From Microbacterium sp. BK668 (GTDB lineage Bacteria > Actinomycetota > Actinomycetes > Actinomycetales > Microbacteriaceae): a DNA stretch of 64,000 nt. The DNA is taken from NCBI RefSeq assembly GCF_004362195.1, contig NZ_SNWG01000001.1, positions 682,001 through 746,000 of the forward strand, given 5' to 3'. How positions within the stretch are numbered: the first letter of the stretch is position 1; every line of letters starts with the position of its first letter. A program made the translations under genes and the position numbers. The notes beneath the pieces were generated by a model, which was not told where the DNA came from, searched no databases, and saw only the letters and a list, made by a program, of their open reading frames with translations. This document shows positions 33,249 to 43,230 of this stretch, piece after piece.

Positions 33249-34382
33249 ATGCGCAGGCGGACCATCGGGGTCGAGGAGGAGTTCCTCCTCGTCGAGCAGG
33301 AGACGGGTGCGCCCACGCCTGTGGCGCCGGCGCTGCTCGCGAAGGTCGACGAGTCTGCGGTGTCCTTCGGCGCCGCCGCCGAGATGCATCAGGAGATGAT
33401 CGAGCTCATCTCCACCCCGCACAGCGACCTGGAGGCGTTGCGGCACGATCTCGCGACGGCGCGCTCGTGGGCCGACGCGGCGGCGGCCTCCCTCGGTGCG
33501 CGGCTCGCGCCACTGGCGACATCGCCTCTTCCCGTTGCCCCGCACCCGTCGGCGGGTCCGCGTTACCAGCGGCTCGTCGAGCGGTACGGCGTGACCTCGG
33601 CGCGGTGCCTGACCTGTGGCATGCACGTGCACGTGTCCGTCGCGTCTGCGGAAGAAGGCGTCACGGTGCTCGACCGCATCCGCGGATGGCTTCCGGTCGT
33701 GCGGGCCCTCGCCGCCAACTCCCCCTTCGACGGCGGTGAGGACACCGGCCACGCCGGGTGGCGGTTCGTCTCGTGGAGCCAGTGGCCGTCGAGCGGGCCT
33801 GCGGAGGTCTACGGCGACGTGGACGGGTACCACCGCGCCACCGCCGAGCTGCTTGCGACCGGCGCCCTTCTCGACGAGGCCATGGTCTACACCGACGTCC
33901 GCCTGTCCACCCGCTTCCCGACGGTGGAAGTCAGGGTGGCCGACGTCCAGCTCACGACCGCCGCCGCGACCGCGATCGCCGGCCTGGTCCGCGGGCTGGT
34001 CGGCAGGGCCGCCGAGGACGGCCGGCTCGGCGAGCCGCCTCCGGACGTGTCCGTGAACGCGATCCGGCTGGCCGAGGCGGAGGCGGCCCTTCACGGACTC
34101 GCCGGCCCTCTGGTCGATCCGCGCACGGGTCGCCCGGCGCCGGCGGGCGAGGTCGTCGCTGCCCTGCTGGACTACGCCGAGCCGGCGCTCGCCGTGCACG
34201 GGGACACCGCCCGCGTGCGCCGCGGAGTGGAGCAGCTGGTGGCGGAAGGCGGGGGAGCGGCGTGGCAGCGCCGCACCGCGGAGCGGCTCGGGTCGCTTCC
34301 GGCGACGGTGCTCTCCGCGGCGGACGCCGCCGCGGAGGAAGCCCGAGAGACTCTGGGCCCGCCCGTCGCCGACAGCGCCTGA
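33249..34382 (+). CDS. YbdK-type carboxylate-amine ligase (glutamate-cysteine ligase)
   Basis: 377 residues. Family GCS2: IGVEEEFLL at residues 6-14, EMHQEMIELISTPH, the metal-binding region CGMHVHVSV and NSPFDGGEDTGHAGWRF. Members join glutamate to an amine, usually cysteine, with weak activity; in actinobacteria the physiological product is unclear because mycothiol replaces glutathione. TATGCT at about 33211-33216 is a possible -10. It stands alone, convergent with the TrxR-like gene. Confidence 0.9.
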   Translation: MRRRTIGVEEEFLLVEQETGAPTPVAPALLAKVDESAVSFGAAAEMHQEMIELISTPHSDLEALRHDLATARSWADAAAASLGARLAPLATSPLPVAPHPSAGPRYQRLVERYGVTSARCLTCGMHVHVSVASAEEGVTVLDRIRGWLPVVRALAANSPFDGGEDTGHAGWRFVSWSQWPSSGPAEVYGDVDGYHRATAELLATGALLDEAMVYTDVRLSTRFPTVEVRVADVQLTTAAATAIAGLVRGLVGRAAEDGRLGEPPPDVSVNAIRLAEAEAALHGLAGPLVDPRTGRPAPAGEVVAALLDYAEPALAVHGDTARVRRGVEQLVAEGGGAAWQRRTAERLGSLPATVLSAADAAAEEARETLGPPVADSA

Positions 34383-34482
34383 CCTGGGGCTCCGGCGCTC
34401 CGATGCGCGAGACCGCCCGGATCGGGGTCCCCGGCGCCGTGGTCCGCCGCCGGTCCTGGAGTTCCGCGGAGGGCGGGTGGGG

Positions 34483-35448
34483 TCAGTGAGCGGTGCGGAC
34501 CCCGACGAGATCGTGGACGAGCACGGCCGCGGCCCGCGCGCCCTGGCCCGCCGCGACGATGAGCTGCTGCGGACCGGGGGCCGCGGCATCCCCTGCGGCG
34601 TACAGGCCATCGATGGAGGTGCGCCCGGACCCGTCGACGACGAGGTGGCCCTCGGGGTCGCGGTCGGCCGCGACCGACGCGAGGAAGTCCAGCGCGGGGT
34701 GCCACTGCGGCCGCACGAAGCCGCCCTCGACGGGCACGCGGGTCCCATCGGCCAGCCGGACAGCGGTGACGGTGCCGCGCTCCCCTTCGAGGTCGTCGAT
34801 CGCGCGCCGCTCGACGACGATCCCGGATGCCGCGAGCTCCGCCTCCTCCACCGTGTCGACGACGTCGGCGCCGTTCGTGAACACGGTGAGCCGGTCGGTC
34901 CAGCGGGCGATGAGGCGGGCGCGGGAGGCGAGGTCGGGCGTCTCGCCGATGAGGGCGAGACGGCGGTCCTGCAGCTCCCACGCGTCGCACGCGGCGCAGC
35001 TGAAGAGCGTCATGCCGTAGAACGCGCGGAGGCTGGGGAGGTCGGGGAGCGTCTCGCGGAGGCCTGTCGCGACGAGGACGGAGCGTGCGGCGAGGACGGC
35101 CGGCGTCCCCGGCCGCCGGCCTTCGAGAGCGACCGTGAAGCGCACCCCCGTGGCGGCGTCCGGCTCGCACTTCAGCGCCGTCGCGACAGTGCGCTCGAGG
35201 ACCTGGACGCCGGGGTAGGCCGCGAGTTCGGCGCGTGCGAGCTTGCGCAGCTCGAGCGGCGGCACGCCGTCGCGGGTGAGGAAGCCGTGCGAGCGCAGCG
35301 TGGCGGCGTTCCGCGGCCGGCCCGCGTCGATCACGGCCACCGAGGCGCGCGCGCGGCCCAGGTTGAGCGCGGCCGACAGGCCCGCCGGTCCGCCGCCCAC
35401 CACGACGACGTCCACTTCGGCCGACGGCGGGACGGACGCCTCAGGCAT
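34483..35448 (-). CDS. Thioredoxin-reductase-like NAD(P)/FAD oxidoreductase, sulfur block
   Basis: 321 residues. [18 protein letters not shown] at the N-terminus binds FAD; a CAACDAWE motif (middle) stands where TrxR has [20 protein letters not shown] at the C-terminus. No clear GxGxxA NADPH fingerprint is seen ([14 protein letters not shown]). Its ATG overlaps the end of fdxA by eight bases, so it is the last gene of fprA-fdxA-this gene and may take electrons from ferredoxin or NADPH for redox tasks of the sulfur pathway. Similar in type to the gene at 17938 but not a close copy. Confidence 0.85.
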   Translation of the reverse strand: MPEASVPPSAEVDVVVVGGGPAGLSAALNLGRARASVAVIDAGRPRNAATLRSHGFLTRDGVPPLELRKLARAELAAYPGVQVLERTVATALKCEPDAATGVRFTVALEGRRPGTPAVLAARSVLVATGLRETLPDLPSLRAFYGMTLFSCAACDAWELQDRRLALIGETPDLASRARLIARWTDRLTVFTNGADVVDTVEEAELAASGIVVERRAIDDLEGERGTVTAVRLADGTRVPVEGGFVRPQWHPALDFLASVAADRDPEGHLVVDGSGRTSIDGLYAAGDAAAPGPQQLIVAAGQGARAAAVLVHDLVGVRTAH

Positions 35449-35770
35449 GGCGGTCCCCCTGGGGCGGCAGTTCGGCGATGATCGGGTGGTCCTTGGAGAT
35501 CACGCCGACCTTGGCGGCGCCGCCGGGCGAGCCGATGTCGTCGAAGAACTCGACGTTGGCCTTGTAGTAGTCCTGCCACTCGTCGGGCAGGTCGTCTTCG
35601 TAGTAGATCGCCTCGACCGGGCACACCGGCTCGCACGCGCCGCAGTCCACGCACTCGTCGGGGTGGATGTAGAGGCTGCGTTCCCCTTCGTAGATGCAGT
35701 CGACCGGGCACTCGTCGATGCACGCGCGGTCTTTCACATCCACGCACGGCAGGGCGATGACGTACGTCAT
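35441..35770 (-). CDS. fdxA: 7Fe-8S ferredoxin
   Basis: 109 residues. Begins [27 protein letters not shown] (3Fe-4S and part of the 4Fe-4S ligands) followed by [23 protein letters not shown] (4Fe-4S), the actinobacterial FdxA pattern, with the usual long C-terminal tail. ATG at 35770 overlaps the TGA of fprA (ATGA). Electron carrier between FprA and the ferredoxin-dependent sulfite reductase encoded in the same block. Confidence 0.95.
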   Translation of the reverse strand: MTYVIALPCVDVKDRACIDECPVDCIYEGERSLYIHPDECVDCGACEPVCPVEAIYYEDDLPDEWQDYYKANVEFFDDIGSPGGAAKVGVISKDHPIIAELPPQGDRHA

Positions 35771-37143
35771 GACAGCGTGAGGCTGCCGGCCCGCGAGATC
35801 TCGACCTGCTCCTCGCGGGGGACGACCTTGACGCGCTCGCGCGTGTGGACGTGCGCGGCGCCGAGCGCGCGCTCGTGCGCGTCGAGCGCGAGCCAGCCGC
35901 TCCACGTCGTGTACTCGACCTCGCGCTCGTCGAGGAGGTCGAGGACGTCGCCCGGGGCGACGGGCGCGGGGAGAGCGCCGGCCTCGGCATCAGCGACGAG
36001 ATGCGCGATCGTCTCCATCGCGTCGGACTTGGTGTGCCCGATGAGGCCCACCGGTCCACGTTTGATCCAGCCCGTTGCATAGAGTCCGGGGATCGGCCGA
36101 GCGGCCTCGTCGACCACTCGTCCCTCGACATTCGTGACGACGCCGGCCCTGTCGTCGAAGGGAGCGCCGACGACAGACGAGCCGTAGTAGCCGACCGCGC
36201 GATAGACCTGCTGGACGGCGATCTCGCGGAACTCGCCCGTGCCGCGCACGGTGCCGTCGCCGACGGGTGTCGTGCGCTCGAACCGTACCGCCTCGACCCG
36301 GCCGTCGCCGAGCACTTCGGCGGGGGCGTGGTAGAAGTGCAGGTGCAGGCGGCGGGCCGCGCCGGTCGACTTCCGGGTGCGCCACCCGTTCAGGATGCGC
36401 AGCATGACCTTGAGCTGGTTGTTGGGCGCCTTCGCGGGGTCGGCGTCGGCGAAGTCCTCGTCGTGCACGATGATGTCGACGTCCGGCACCTCCCCCAGCT
36501 CGCGCAGCTCGATGGGCGTGAACTTGATGTCGCCGGGACCGCGGCGTCCGAAGACGTGCACGTCGGTGACGGCGGATGCCTCGAGACCGGCGAGCACGTT
36601 GTCGGCGATCTCGGTGGGCCTCAGGTCCACGGCGTGCTTGGCGAGCACGCGGGCGACGTCGAGCGCGACGTTGCCGTTGCCGATGACGGCGACCTCGGCC
36701 TTGTCGAGGGGCCACTCGCGCGGCACATCGGGGTGTCCGTCGTACCAGGCGACGAAGTCGGCGGCGCCGTACGAGCCGGGGAGGTCGATCCCCGGGATGT
36801 CGAGCACCGCGTCGCGGATCGCGCCTGTCGCGAGGATCACGGCGTCGTAGCGCTCGTGCAGCTCCGCCAGGTCGATGTCGCGCCCGACGTCGACGTTCCC
36901 GATGAAGCGCGTGGTCCCGGCATCCAGCATCTCGTGCAGGGAGTTGACGATCCCCTTGATGCGGGGGTGGTCGGGGGCGACGCCGTAGCGGATCAGGCCG
37001 TACGGCGAGGGGAGCGAGTCGAACAGGTCGATGGCGACGGTTCCGCCCGCCCCGACGACCGCGGTCGTGAGGATGTTCCCGGCATAGATGCCGGCGGGGC
37101 CAGCGCCGACGATCGCGACGCGCAGGGAGAGGGGAGAGGTCAT
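35767..37143 (-). CDS. fprA: Ferredoxin-NADP+ reductase
   Basis: 458 residues, adrenodoxin-reductase type as in mycobacterial FprA. FAD motif [14 protein letters not shown] (9-22), [18 protein letters not shown] motif [13 protein letters not shown] (about 152-164), [16 protein letters not shown], and [18 protein letters not shown] near the C-terminus. Passes electrons from NADPH to FdxA, whose gene overlaps its stop. Together they power sulfite reduction by the enzyme encoded at 43967. Confidence 0.95.
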   Translation of the reverse strand: MTSPLSLRVAIVGAGPAGIYAGNILTTAVVGAGGTVAIDLFDSLPSPYGLIRYGVAPDHPRIKGIVNSLHEMLDAGTTRFIGNVDVGRDIDLAELHERYDAVILATGAIRDAVLDIPGIDLPGSYGAADFVAWYDGHPDVPREWPLDKAEVAVIGNGNVALDVARVLAKHAVDLRPTEIADNVLAGLEASAVTDVHVFGRRGPGDIKFTPIELRELGEVPDVDIIVHDEDFADADPAKAPNNQLKVMLRILNGWRTRKSTGAARRLHLHFYHAPAEVLGDGRVEAVRFERTTPVGDGTVRGTGEFREIAVQQVYRAVGYYGSSVVGAPFDDRAGVVTNVEGRVVDEAARPIPGLYATGWIKRGPVGLIGHTKSDAMETIAHLVADAEAGALPAPVAPGDVLDLLDEREVEYTTWSGWLALDAHERALGAAHVHTRERVKVVPREEQVEISRAGSLTLS

Positions 37144-37226
37144 GACGATGGCCTTTCAGCACGGGAGGGAGTTCAGTCGGCGCAAACCGTCGCCTCACGG
37201 CGTGCGAGACGACGGAATGCGCCAGG

Positions 37227-38033
37227 TCAGCGAGGAGGTCGTTCGAGGAGGGGCTCGGAGGCGGTGACGGATGCCGCGAGCTCGGCGGGCGCGTACGGGC
37301 TGAGCGCCACCACATCGCCCACCACGACGACGGCGGGAGAGCGCACGCCGCGCAGCGCGGCCTGCGCCGCGATCGTGCCGAGGGTTCCGACGGTGACCCG
37401 CTGGCGGGGGCCGAAGCCGTCCTCGACGATCGCGACGGCACAGTCGACGCCGCGCTCGCCGCGCGCGAGCGTCAGGGCGGCGTGCGCGAGCGTGCCGACG
37501 CCCATCAGGAGCACGACGGTGTGGTCGCGGCCGCCGCCGAGCTCGCGGATCTGGTCGTGACCGGTCACGACGGTGAACGCCGTCGCGAGCCCGCGGTGGG
37601 TCAGCGGGATGCCGGCGATCGCGGGCACCGAGATGGCGCTCGTCACCCCCGACACCACTTCGGCCTCGACGCCGGCCTCCCGGCAGAAGGCCAGCTCCTC
37701 GCCGCCGCGTCCGAAGATGTACGGGTCGCCGCCCTTGAGCCGCACGACCTGCTTGCCGTCGCGGGCGAGCTGTACGAGGAGCGCGTTGATCGCGTCCTGC
37801 GGCACGGCGTGGTGGCCGGGCAGCTTCCCCACGTCGATGATGTCGGCGCGCAGCTCGACGCCGTCGGCGGCGAGACCGTCGAGGACGGCCCGTGCGCCGA
37901 GCCGGTCGGCCACGATGACGTCGGCGCGCTCGAGCGCGCGGAGCCCGCGGACGGTCAGGAGTCCGGCATCCCCCGGCCCCGCGCCGACGAGCCAGACCTT
38001 GCCGGCGCCGTCCGGAGCCTCGAGATCGGTCAT
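37227..38033 (-). CDS. cobA: Uroporphyrinogen-III C-methyltransferase
   Basis: 268 residues. SAM-dependent enzyme converting uroporphyrinogen III to precorrin-2, first step of siroheme synthesis. VWLVGAGPGDAGLLTVRG, VGKLPGHHAVPQDAIN, RLKGGDPYIFGRGGEE and GIPLTHRGLATAFTVVTGHD are all in place. The ATG at 38033 overlaps the stop of the ABC permease gene (ATGA), so it is in the operon. Siroheme is the cofactor of the sulfite reductase. No precorrin-2 dehydrogenase is encoded in the block; the chelatase is at 48218. Confidence 0.95.
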   Translation of the reverse strand: MTDLEAPDGAGKVWLVGAGPGDAGLLTVRGLRALERADVIVADRLGARAVLDGLAADGVELRADIIDVGKLPGHHAVPQDAINALLVQLARDGKQVVRLKGGDPYIFGRGGEELAFCREAGVEAEVVSGVTSAISVPAIAGIPLTHRGLATAFTVVTGHDQIRELGGGRDHTVVLLMGVGTLAHAALTLARGERGVDCAVAIVEDGFGPRQRVTVGTLGTIAAQAALRGVRSPAVVVVGDVVALSPYAPAELAASVTASEPLLERPPR

Positions 38034-38956
38034 CGCGATCCTCCCGTCACGAGCAGCCCGCGGCGCTTGAGCATCCGGCGCTCGACGGGGCCGAAGAACA
38101 CGAGCTCGATGAGGATGCCGATCGCGAGGATGAGAATGATCGTCGCGAGGACACCCGCGAGGTCGGCGAGCTCGCGCGACTGCTGAAGCATCGAGCCGAG
38201 GCCGAATCCGATCGTCCCCCCGACGGCGATGATCTCGGCGGCCATGAGCGAGCGCCACGAGAACGCCCACCCCTGCTTGAGCCCCGCGACGTAGCCGGGG
38301 AGCGCCGCGGGCAGGATGACCGCCGTCGCCAGCTGCCAGCGCGAAGCGCCGAGCACCGTGCCGACGCGCCGCAGCTGCGGCGGAACCTGCTCGACGCCCG
38401 CGATGAGGCCGTTGACGATCGACGGGATGGCGCCCATGAGGATCACGAAATAGACGGTGGCGTCGGAGAGGCCGAACCAGATGATGGCGGCGGGCACCCA
38501 GGCGACCGAGGGGAGGACCTGCAGGCCCGATATGATGGGGCCGACCGCCCGGCGGATCGGGCGCACCTCGGCCAGGAGCAGGCCGAGAGGCGTGCCGACG
38601 ACGATGGCGATGAGGAAGCCGACGATGCCGCGCTCGAGGCTGGTCGTCACGGCGAGCTGCAGACGGCCCGACTCCCACGCGTCGCCCATCGCGTTCCACA
38701 CGTCGATGGGACTCGGGACGACGTCGGGCCTCGGCTGGGCGATGACCACGTAGAGCTGCCACGCGACGATGAGCAGCACGATGAAGACGATGGGCGGCAC
38801 GACGCTCGCGACGAAGCGGCGCCACCTGCTCTGTCTCGTGCCGTCGGCGGTCTGCAGGCGGTCCAGACCCGCGGCGAGGCTGCGCAGGTCGTCTCCTGCG
38901 GGGACGGATGCCGCGTTCTCGGCGCGCGAGGCGATGGTGGGGGTCTCAAGCGGCAT
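38030..38956 (-). CDS. ABC transporter permease, SsuC/TauC type
   Basis: 308 residues with about six membrane segments (from residue 48 on). BPD_transp_1 signature EAA-like region SGLQVLPSVAWVPAAIIWFG and the loop GASRWQLATAVILPAALPGYVAGLKQGWAFSWRSLMAAEI are typical of SsuC. Its start overlaps the end of the ATPase gene by 11 bases. Part of an uptake system with the ATPase and the lipoprotein; sulfonates such as taurine or alkanesulfonates are the likely substrates, sulfate is an alternative given the context. Confidence 0.9.
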   Translation of the reverse strand: MPLETPTIASRAENAASVPAGDDLRSLAAGLDRLQTADGTRQSRWRRFVASVVPPIVFIVLLIVAWQLYVVIAQPRPDVVPSPIDVWNAMGDAWESGRLQLAVTTSLERGIVGFLIAIVVGTPLGLLLAEVRPIRRAVGPIISGLQVLPSVAWVPAAIIWFGLSDATVYFVILMGAIPSIVNGLIAGVEQVPPQLRRVGTVLGASRWQLATAVILPAALPGYVAGLKQGWAFSWRSLMAAEIIAVGGTIGFGLGSMLQQSRELADLAGVLATIILILAIGILIELVFFGPVERRMLKRRGLLVTGGSR

Positions 38957-39815
38957 TGCGGCGGATCTCCTTGCGCAGCTGCTCCGTGATCTCGACGGAC
39001 AGGGCGGCGACCTCGGGGGACTCGATGCGGCGGCCCGTCGTCTTGGCGATCCGCCACTGCTCGACCACGCGGCCGGGGCGGCTGCCGAGCAGCACGACGC
39101 GCTGCCCGAGCCGGGCGGCCTCCCGCACGTTGTGCGTGACGAAGACGATGGTGCGGCCGGTGGCCCGCCACACCCTCTCCAGCTCCTCGTGCAGCAGGTC
39201 GCGGGTGATGGCGTCGAGCGCGGCGAACGGCTCGTCCATGAGGAGGACGGGCCGGTCCTGGGCGAGGGCGCGCGCGAGCGCGACGCGCTGTCGCATCCCG
39301 CCGGAGAGCTCGTGTGGGCGCTTCTCGGCCGCGTCGGCGAGGTTCACCGTGTCGAGGAGCGCGAGGGCCTTCTTCCGTCGCTCTCCGCGGGGAACGCCGC
39401 GCAGGCGCAGCGCCAGCTCGACGTTCCGACGCGCCGTGAGCCACGGCATGAGCGCGGACTCCTGGAACATGACCGCCGATCCTTCGGAGGGCGTCCGGAT
39501 CTGGCCGAACGTGGGCTGGTCGAGCCCGGCGATGAGGTTGAGCAGCGTCGACTTGCCGCAGCCGGAGGCGCCGAGGAGGCACACGAACTCGCCCGGCGCG
39601 ATGTCGAGGCTCACGTCCTCGAGGACGACCGGTCCTGTCCCGAACCGCTTCGAGACGTGCTCGATGCGCACGGCGGGCGCTGCCGCCGGCACCGCGGCGG
39701 GTACGGGGGCGACGCCGTCGAAGCTCGGGGCGAGCTCGCCGGCGACGCGCGGCCCCGGTGCCGCGTCGCCGAGCGGCGACGCGACACCGGGAGCCTTGCC
39801 GACGGGAGTCGTCAC
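38946..39815 (-). CDS. ABC transporter ATPase, SsuB type
   Basis: 289 residues with a Pro/Ala-rich N-terminal extension of about 45 residues. Walker A LLGASGCGKSTLLN, Q-loop MFQESALMPW, signature HELSGGMRQRVALARAL, Walker B VLLMDEPFAALD and switch His VFVTHN are intact. The start is GTG at 39815, overlapping the TGA of the binding-protein gene (GTGA). A longer frame into the upstream gene is an artefact. Confidence 0.9.
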   Translation of the reverse strand: MTTPVGKAPGVASPLGDAAPGPRVAGELAPSFDGVAPVPAAVPAAAPAVRIEHVSKRFGTGPVVLEDVSLDIAPGEFVCLLGASGCGKSTLLNLIAGLDQPTFGQIRTPSEGSAVMFQESALMPWLTARRNVELALRLRGVPRGERRKKALALLDTVNLADAAEKRPHELSGGMRQRVALARALAQDRPVLLMDEPFAALDAITRDLLHEELERVWRATGRTIVFVTHNVREAARLGQRVVLLGSRPGRVVEQWRIAKTTGRRIESPEVAALSVEITEQLRKEIRRNAA

Positions 39816-40894
39816 GGGCTGTCCTCGCCGAGACCGGCGGCCGAGACGGTCTCGCCGCCCGCCTCGAGGATGCCGTTGAGCAGGCGCAGGTCGAACAGGC
39901 CCTCGATCGATCCGTCCTTCTGCGTGCCCGCGGCTCGCCCATCCTCGACGAGCGTCTCGAACGTGTCGGCGTGCGGGTCCACCGAGAAGGTGACGTGCTC
40001 GAGCGCGCGGTCGATCACGGCATCGGAGAGGGCTTTGCCGGTGTCGGCCGTGAGCTTCTCGTTGACGACGTCGGCGACCTCGCCGGGGTTGTCGGCGATC
40101 CACTGGACAGCGTCGACGTGGCCCTGCAGAAGGTCCTCGACGACGTCGGGGTGCTGCTCGAGGAAGTCGGCGCGCACGAGCAGGACGGTCGTCGGGAACT
40201 CCCCGTCGGGCCACAGCTCGGCCTCGTCCTGCAGGACGCGGGCTCCGGCATCCACCACCAGGCGGGAGACCCACGGCTCGGGCAGCCACGCGCCCTGGAT
40301 GGTCCCCTGCTGGAACAGCGTCAGCGTCTGGGCGTTCTCGGTCGGTGTGATCGAGACGTCACCGCCGCCGGACGTGTCGGTCTCGAACCCCTCGTCGGCG
40401 AGCCACGTGCGCAGGGCGACGTCCTGCGTGTTGCCGAGCTGCGGCGACGCGAGGGTCTTTCCCTCGAGGTCCTCCGGGCTGTCGATGCCCTCGGCGACGA
40501 CGAGCGCGGCGCCGCCGGTCGCGGCGCCGGCGATGATGCGCGCCGACTCGCCGCCGGACTGGATGAAGGTGTTGATCGAGGGGTTGGGCCCGATGTAGGT
40601 CGCGTCGATCGCGCCGGCGGTGAGGGCCTCGATGGCGGCGGGACCGGCGTTGAAGACCTGCGTCGTGACCTCGACGTCGCCGAGGTCCTCGGCGAAGATG
40701 CCTTCCTGCAGTCCGACGAGCGCGGGAGCGTGGGTGACGTTCGCGAAGTAGCCGAGCCGAAGCTCGTCGACCGAGGGTCCGTCGGCGGCCGGGGTGTCCT
40801 CGGCGGCGGAGCTTGCGCCGGAGGCGCAGCCGGCCATCATCATGGCGACAAGTCCCAGGGTGGTGATCGTCGTCGCGGTGCGGATTCTGTTCAC
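39812..40894 (-). CDS. ABC transporter substrate-binding lipoprotein, SsuA type
   Basis: 360 residues. Lipoprotein signal with lipobox MAGC (Cys23). The SsuA/THI5-like domain (about 40-330) has LRLGYFANVTHAPALVGLQEG, AGAIDATYIGPNPSINTF, and a polar ligand pocket region PTENAQTLTLFQQGTIQGAWLPEPW. In the SsuA group this fold binds aliphatic sulfonates; other members bind taurine, nitrate or thiamin precursors. 66 bp separate it from cysN. No SsuD or TauD monooxygenase is encoded nearby. Confidence 0.88.
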   Translation of the reverse strand: MNRIRTATTITTLGLVAMMMAGCASGASSAAEDTPAADGPSVDELRLGYFANVTHAPALVGLQEGIFAEDLGDVEVTTQVFNAGPAAIEALTAGAIDATYIGPNPSINTFIQSGGESARIIAGAATGGAALVVAEGIDSPEDLEGKTLASPQLGNTQDVALRTWLADEGFETDTSGGGDVSITPTENAQTLTLFQQGTIQGAWLPEPWVSRLVVDAGARVLQDEAELWPDGEFPTTVLLVRADFLEQHPDVVEDLLQGHVDAVQWIADNPGEVADVVNEKLTADTGKALSDAVIDRALEHVTFSVDPHADTFETLVEDGRAAGTQKDGSIEGLFDLRLLNGILEAGGETVSAAGLGEDSP

Positions 40895-40960
40895 GGTTTT
40901 CGCCTCCTTCTTCGGCGGTTCGGTTGGTGGGTACTGCAGGTGTGCGAGACGGAGGCGCGC

Positions 40961-42277
40961 TCAGTCCCGCACGATTCCGGCGGCCAGCGTCGCGCCGTCG
41001 GACGGATGGATGACGAGGAATGAGCCGCTCGCCCGGTTGGCGCTGTACGGCTCGACGGGCAGGGCGGCTGCGAGGCGGAGAGTCACGTGCCCGATGTCGT
41101 TCGTCTCGAGGACGCCGGCGGGCTCGTGCGCGAGCGAGTCGAGGTCGCGGCGCGCGTCGACCGAGGAGACGAGCGCCTGCACCGTCGACGTGCCGTGCTT
41201 GACCAGTACGCGGCTGCCGGGCCGCAGCGGACGGGCGTCGAGCTGGAAGAGCTCCGCGGAGATCTCGCGCCGGGCTGTAGGAAGGCTCCCGGATGCCGCG
41301 ATCACGGCGCCGCGCGCCGCGTCGACCTCGTGCGCGAGCTCGAGCGCGACGGACTGTGGCGCGTGCGCCTCGTCGACGTCGGCTCCCGCGACCTGGATGG
41401 CCGTGACGACCGTCTCGATGCCGCTCGGGAAGACGGTGACGGCGTCGCCGACGCGGACGCCGCCCGACGAGACGCGGCCCGCGAAAGCGCGATAGTCGCG
41501 GTAGCGCTCGGCGAGCGCCGGGTCGGCTGCGAGCTCCGGGGACAGCCCGCCCTGGGGGCGAAGCACGATCTGCACGGGGAGGCGGAAGGGCTCGAGCTCG
41601 CTCTCGAGCTCGTCGGACGACGGCAGCCTCTCGAGCAGCTCGAGGAGGGCCGGCCCGTCGTACCACGGCGTGCGCGGGGAGCGGTCCACGACGTTGTCGC
41701 CCTCGAGCGCCGAGACGGGGATGACGTGCACGTCGTCGATCCCGAGCTCGGCCGCGACGGCGCGGACGTCGGCCGCGACCGGCGTGTACGCGGCCTCGGC
41801 ATAGCCCTGCAGGTCGATCTTGTTGACGGCGACGATGACGTGCGGCACGCGCAGAAGCGCGACGACGGCGAGGTGACGCCGCGTCTGCTCGAGCACGCCT
41901 TTGCGGCCGTCGATGAGGACCACGACAGCATCCGCCGTCGTCGCCCCCGTGACCATGTTGCGCGTGTACTGCACGTGGCCGGGGCAGTCGGCGAGGATGA
42001 AGCTGCGCGACCCCGTCGAGAAGTAGCGGTACGCGACATCGATCGTGATGCCCTGCTCGCGCTCGGCGCGCAGGCCGTCGGTGAGCAGGGCGAAATCGAA
42101 CGCGCCGTGCGCGAAACCGCGCTCGGCCGACGTGCGGGCCACCTGCTCGAGCTGATCGGCCAGGATCGCCTTGGAGTCGTGCAGCAGGCGGCCGACGAGC
42201 GTGGATTTGCCGTCGTCGACCGACCCGGCCGTCGCGAAGCGGAAGAGCGTTCCGGTCTGCAGTGCCGTCGTGCTCAT
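40961..42277 (-). CDS. cysN: Sulfate adenylyltransferase GTPase subunit
   Basis: 438 residues. GTPase subunit that drives APS formation by CysD. P-loop GSVDDGKS (18-25), switch II DCPGHVQYTRN, guanine-specificity NKIDLQGY. Ends with an EF-Tu-like beta-barrel region. Short form without a fused APS kinase (CysC). Its start overlaps the last base of cysD. Confidence 0.95.
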   Translation of the reverse strand: MSTTALQTGTLFRFATAGSVDDGKSTLVGRLLHDSKAILADQLEQVARTSAERGFAHGAFDFALLTDGLRAEREQGITIDVAYRYFSTGSRSFILADCPGHVQYTRNMVTGATTADAVVVLIDGRKGVLEQTRRHLAVVALLRVPHVIVAVNKIDLQGYAEAAYTPVAADVRAVAAELGIDDVHVIPVSALEGDNVVDRSPRTPWYDGPALLELLERLPSSDELESELEPFRLPVQIVLRPQGGLSPELAADPALAERYRDYRAFAGRVSSGGVRVGDAVTVFPSGIETVVTAIQVAGADVDEAHAPQSVALELAHEVDAARGAVIAASGSLPTARREISAELFQLDARPLRPGSRVLVKHGTSTVQALVSSVDARRDLDSLAHEPAGVLETNDIGHVTLRLAAALPVEPYSANRASGSFLVIHPSDGATLAAGIVRD

Positions 42278-43230
42278 CAGAAGTACCCGTCCTTCTTGCG
42301 GTCCTCCATGGCGGCCTCGCTGAGCCGGTCGTCGGCGCGCGTCGCGCCGCGTTCGGTGAGCGTCGTGCGGGCGACCTCGGAGACGATGGATGCCACATCC
42401 GCGGCATCCGACTCGACCGCTCCCGTGCAGCTCATGTCGCCGACCGTTCGGTAGCGAACCGTGCGGAGCTCGGTCCGCTCATCGCTCCGCGGCGGCGAGA
42501 ACTCGCCGACGGCGCGCCACATGCCGTCGCGCGCATACACCTCGCGCTCGTGCGCGAAGTAGAGCGGGGGCAGCGGTATCTCCTCGCGTTCGATGTAGCG
42601 CCAGACGTCGAGCTCGGTCCAGTTGGAGATCGGGAAGGCGCGCACGTGCTGCCCGGGCGTGTGGCGCCCGTTGTACAGGCTCCACAGTTCGGGGCGCTGA
42701 TTGCGCGGGTCCCACTGCCCGAACTCGTCGCGGAGCGAGATGATGCGCTCCTTGGCCCGCGCCTTATCCTCGTCGCGGCGAGCCCCCCCGAAGACGGCGT
42801 CGTGCCGGCCCACGGCGATCGCGTCGAGGAGCGGCAGCGTCTGCAGGGGGTTGCGCGTCCCGTCGGGGCGCTCCTGCAGCCGGCCGTCGTCGATGTAGTC
42901 CTGCACGCGGGCTACCTCGAGCCGCACGCCCAGACGCGCGACGGTCTCGTCGCGGAACGTAAGCACCTCGGGGAAGTTGTGGCCGGTGTCCACGTGCAGC
43001 ACGGGGAAGGGAACCTTCCCGGGCCAGAATGCCTTGGCCGCGAGGTGGAGGACGACGACGGAGTCCTTGCCGCCCGAGAAGAGCAGCACCGGGCGCTCGA
43101 ACTCCGCCACGACCTCGCGGATGACGTGGATCGCCTCGGCCTCGAGCAGGTCGAGCGTCCCCGGGCCGGACCCCTCCGTTGTGGAGCGAGCGAAGCGGGA
43201 CGAAACGCTCTGAGCGTCGGAGAGAGTCAT
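42277..43230 (-). CDS. cysD: Sulfate adenylyltransferase catalytic subunit
   Basis: 317 residues from ATG at 43230, which overlaps the cysH stop (ATGA). Makes adenosine 5'-phosphosulfate from ATP and sulfate. PP-loop SGGKDS (52-57), HVDTGHNFPEVLTFRD, and the C-terminal GDMSCTGAVESDA are conserved. The first about 20 residues (SVSSRFARSTTEGSG) are not typical of the family and are encoded by a copy of the REP-like repeat, so the true conserved start may be around EAEAIHVIRE or the repeat has inserted into the gene start. Confidence 0.93.
   Translation of the reverse strand: MTLSDAQSVSSRFARSTTEGSGPGTLDLLEAEAIHVIREVVAEFERPVLLFSGGKDSVVVLHLAAKAFWPGKVPFPVLHVDTGHNFPEVLTFRDETVARLGVRLEVARVQDYIDDGRLQERPDGTRNPLQTLPLLDAIAVGRHDAVFGGARRDEDKARAKERIISLRDEFGQWDPRNQRPELWSLYNGRHTPGQHVRAFPISNWTELDVWRYIEREEIPLPPLYFAHEREVYARDGMWRAVGEFSPPRSDERTELRTVRYRTVGDMSCTGAVESDAADVASIVSEVARTTLTERGATRADDRLSEAAMEDRKKDGYF
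43179..43210 (-). repeat. REP-like dispersed repeat inside the start of cysD, copy 3
   Basis: Minus-strand gcgtttcgtcccgcttcgc followed by tcgctccacaac. It encodes residues about 8-18 of CysD (SVSSRFARSTT). Confidence 0.6.
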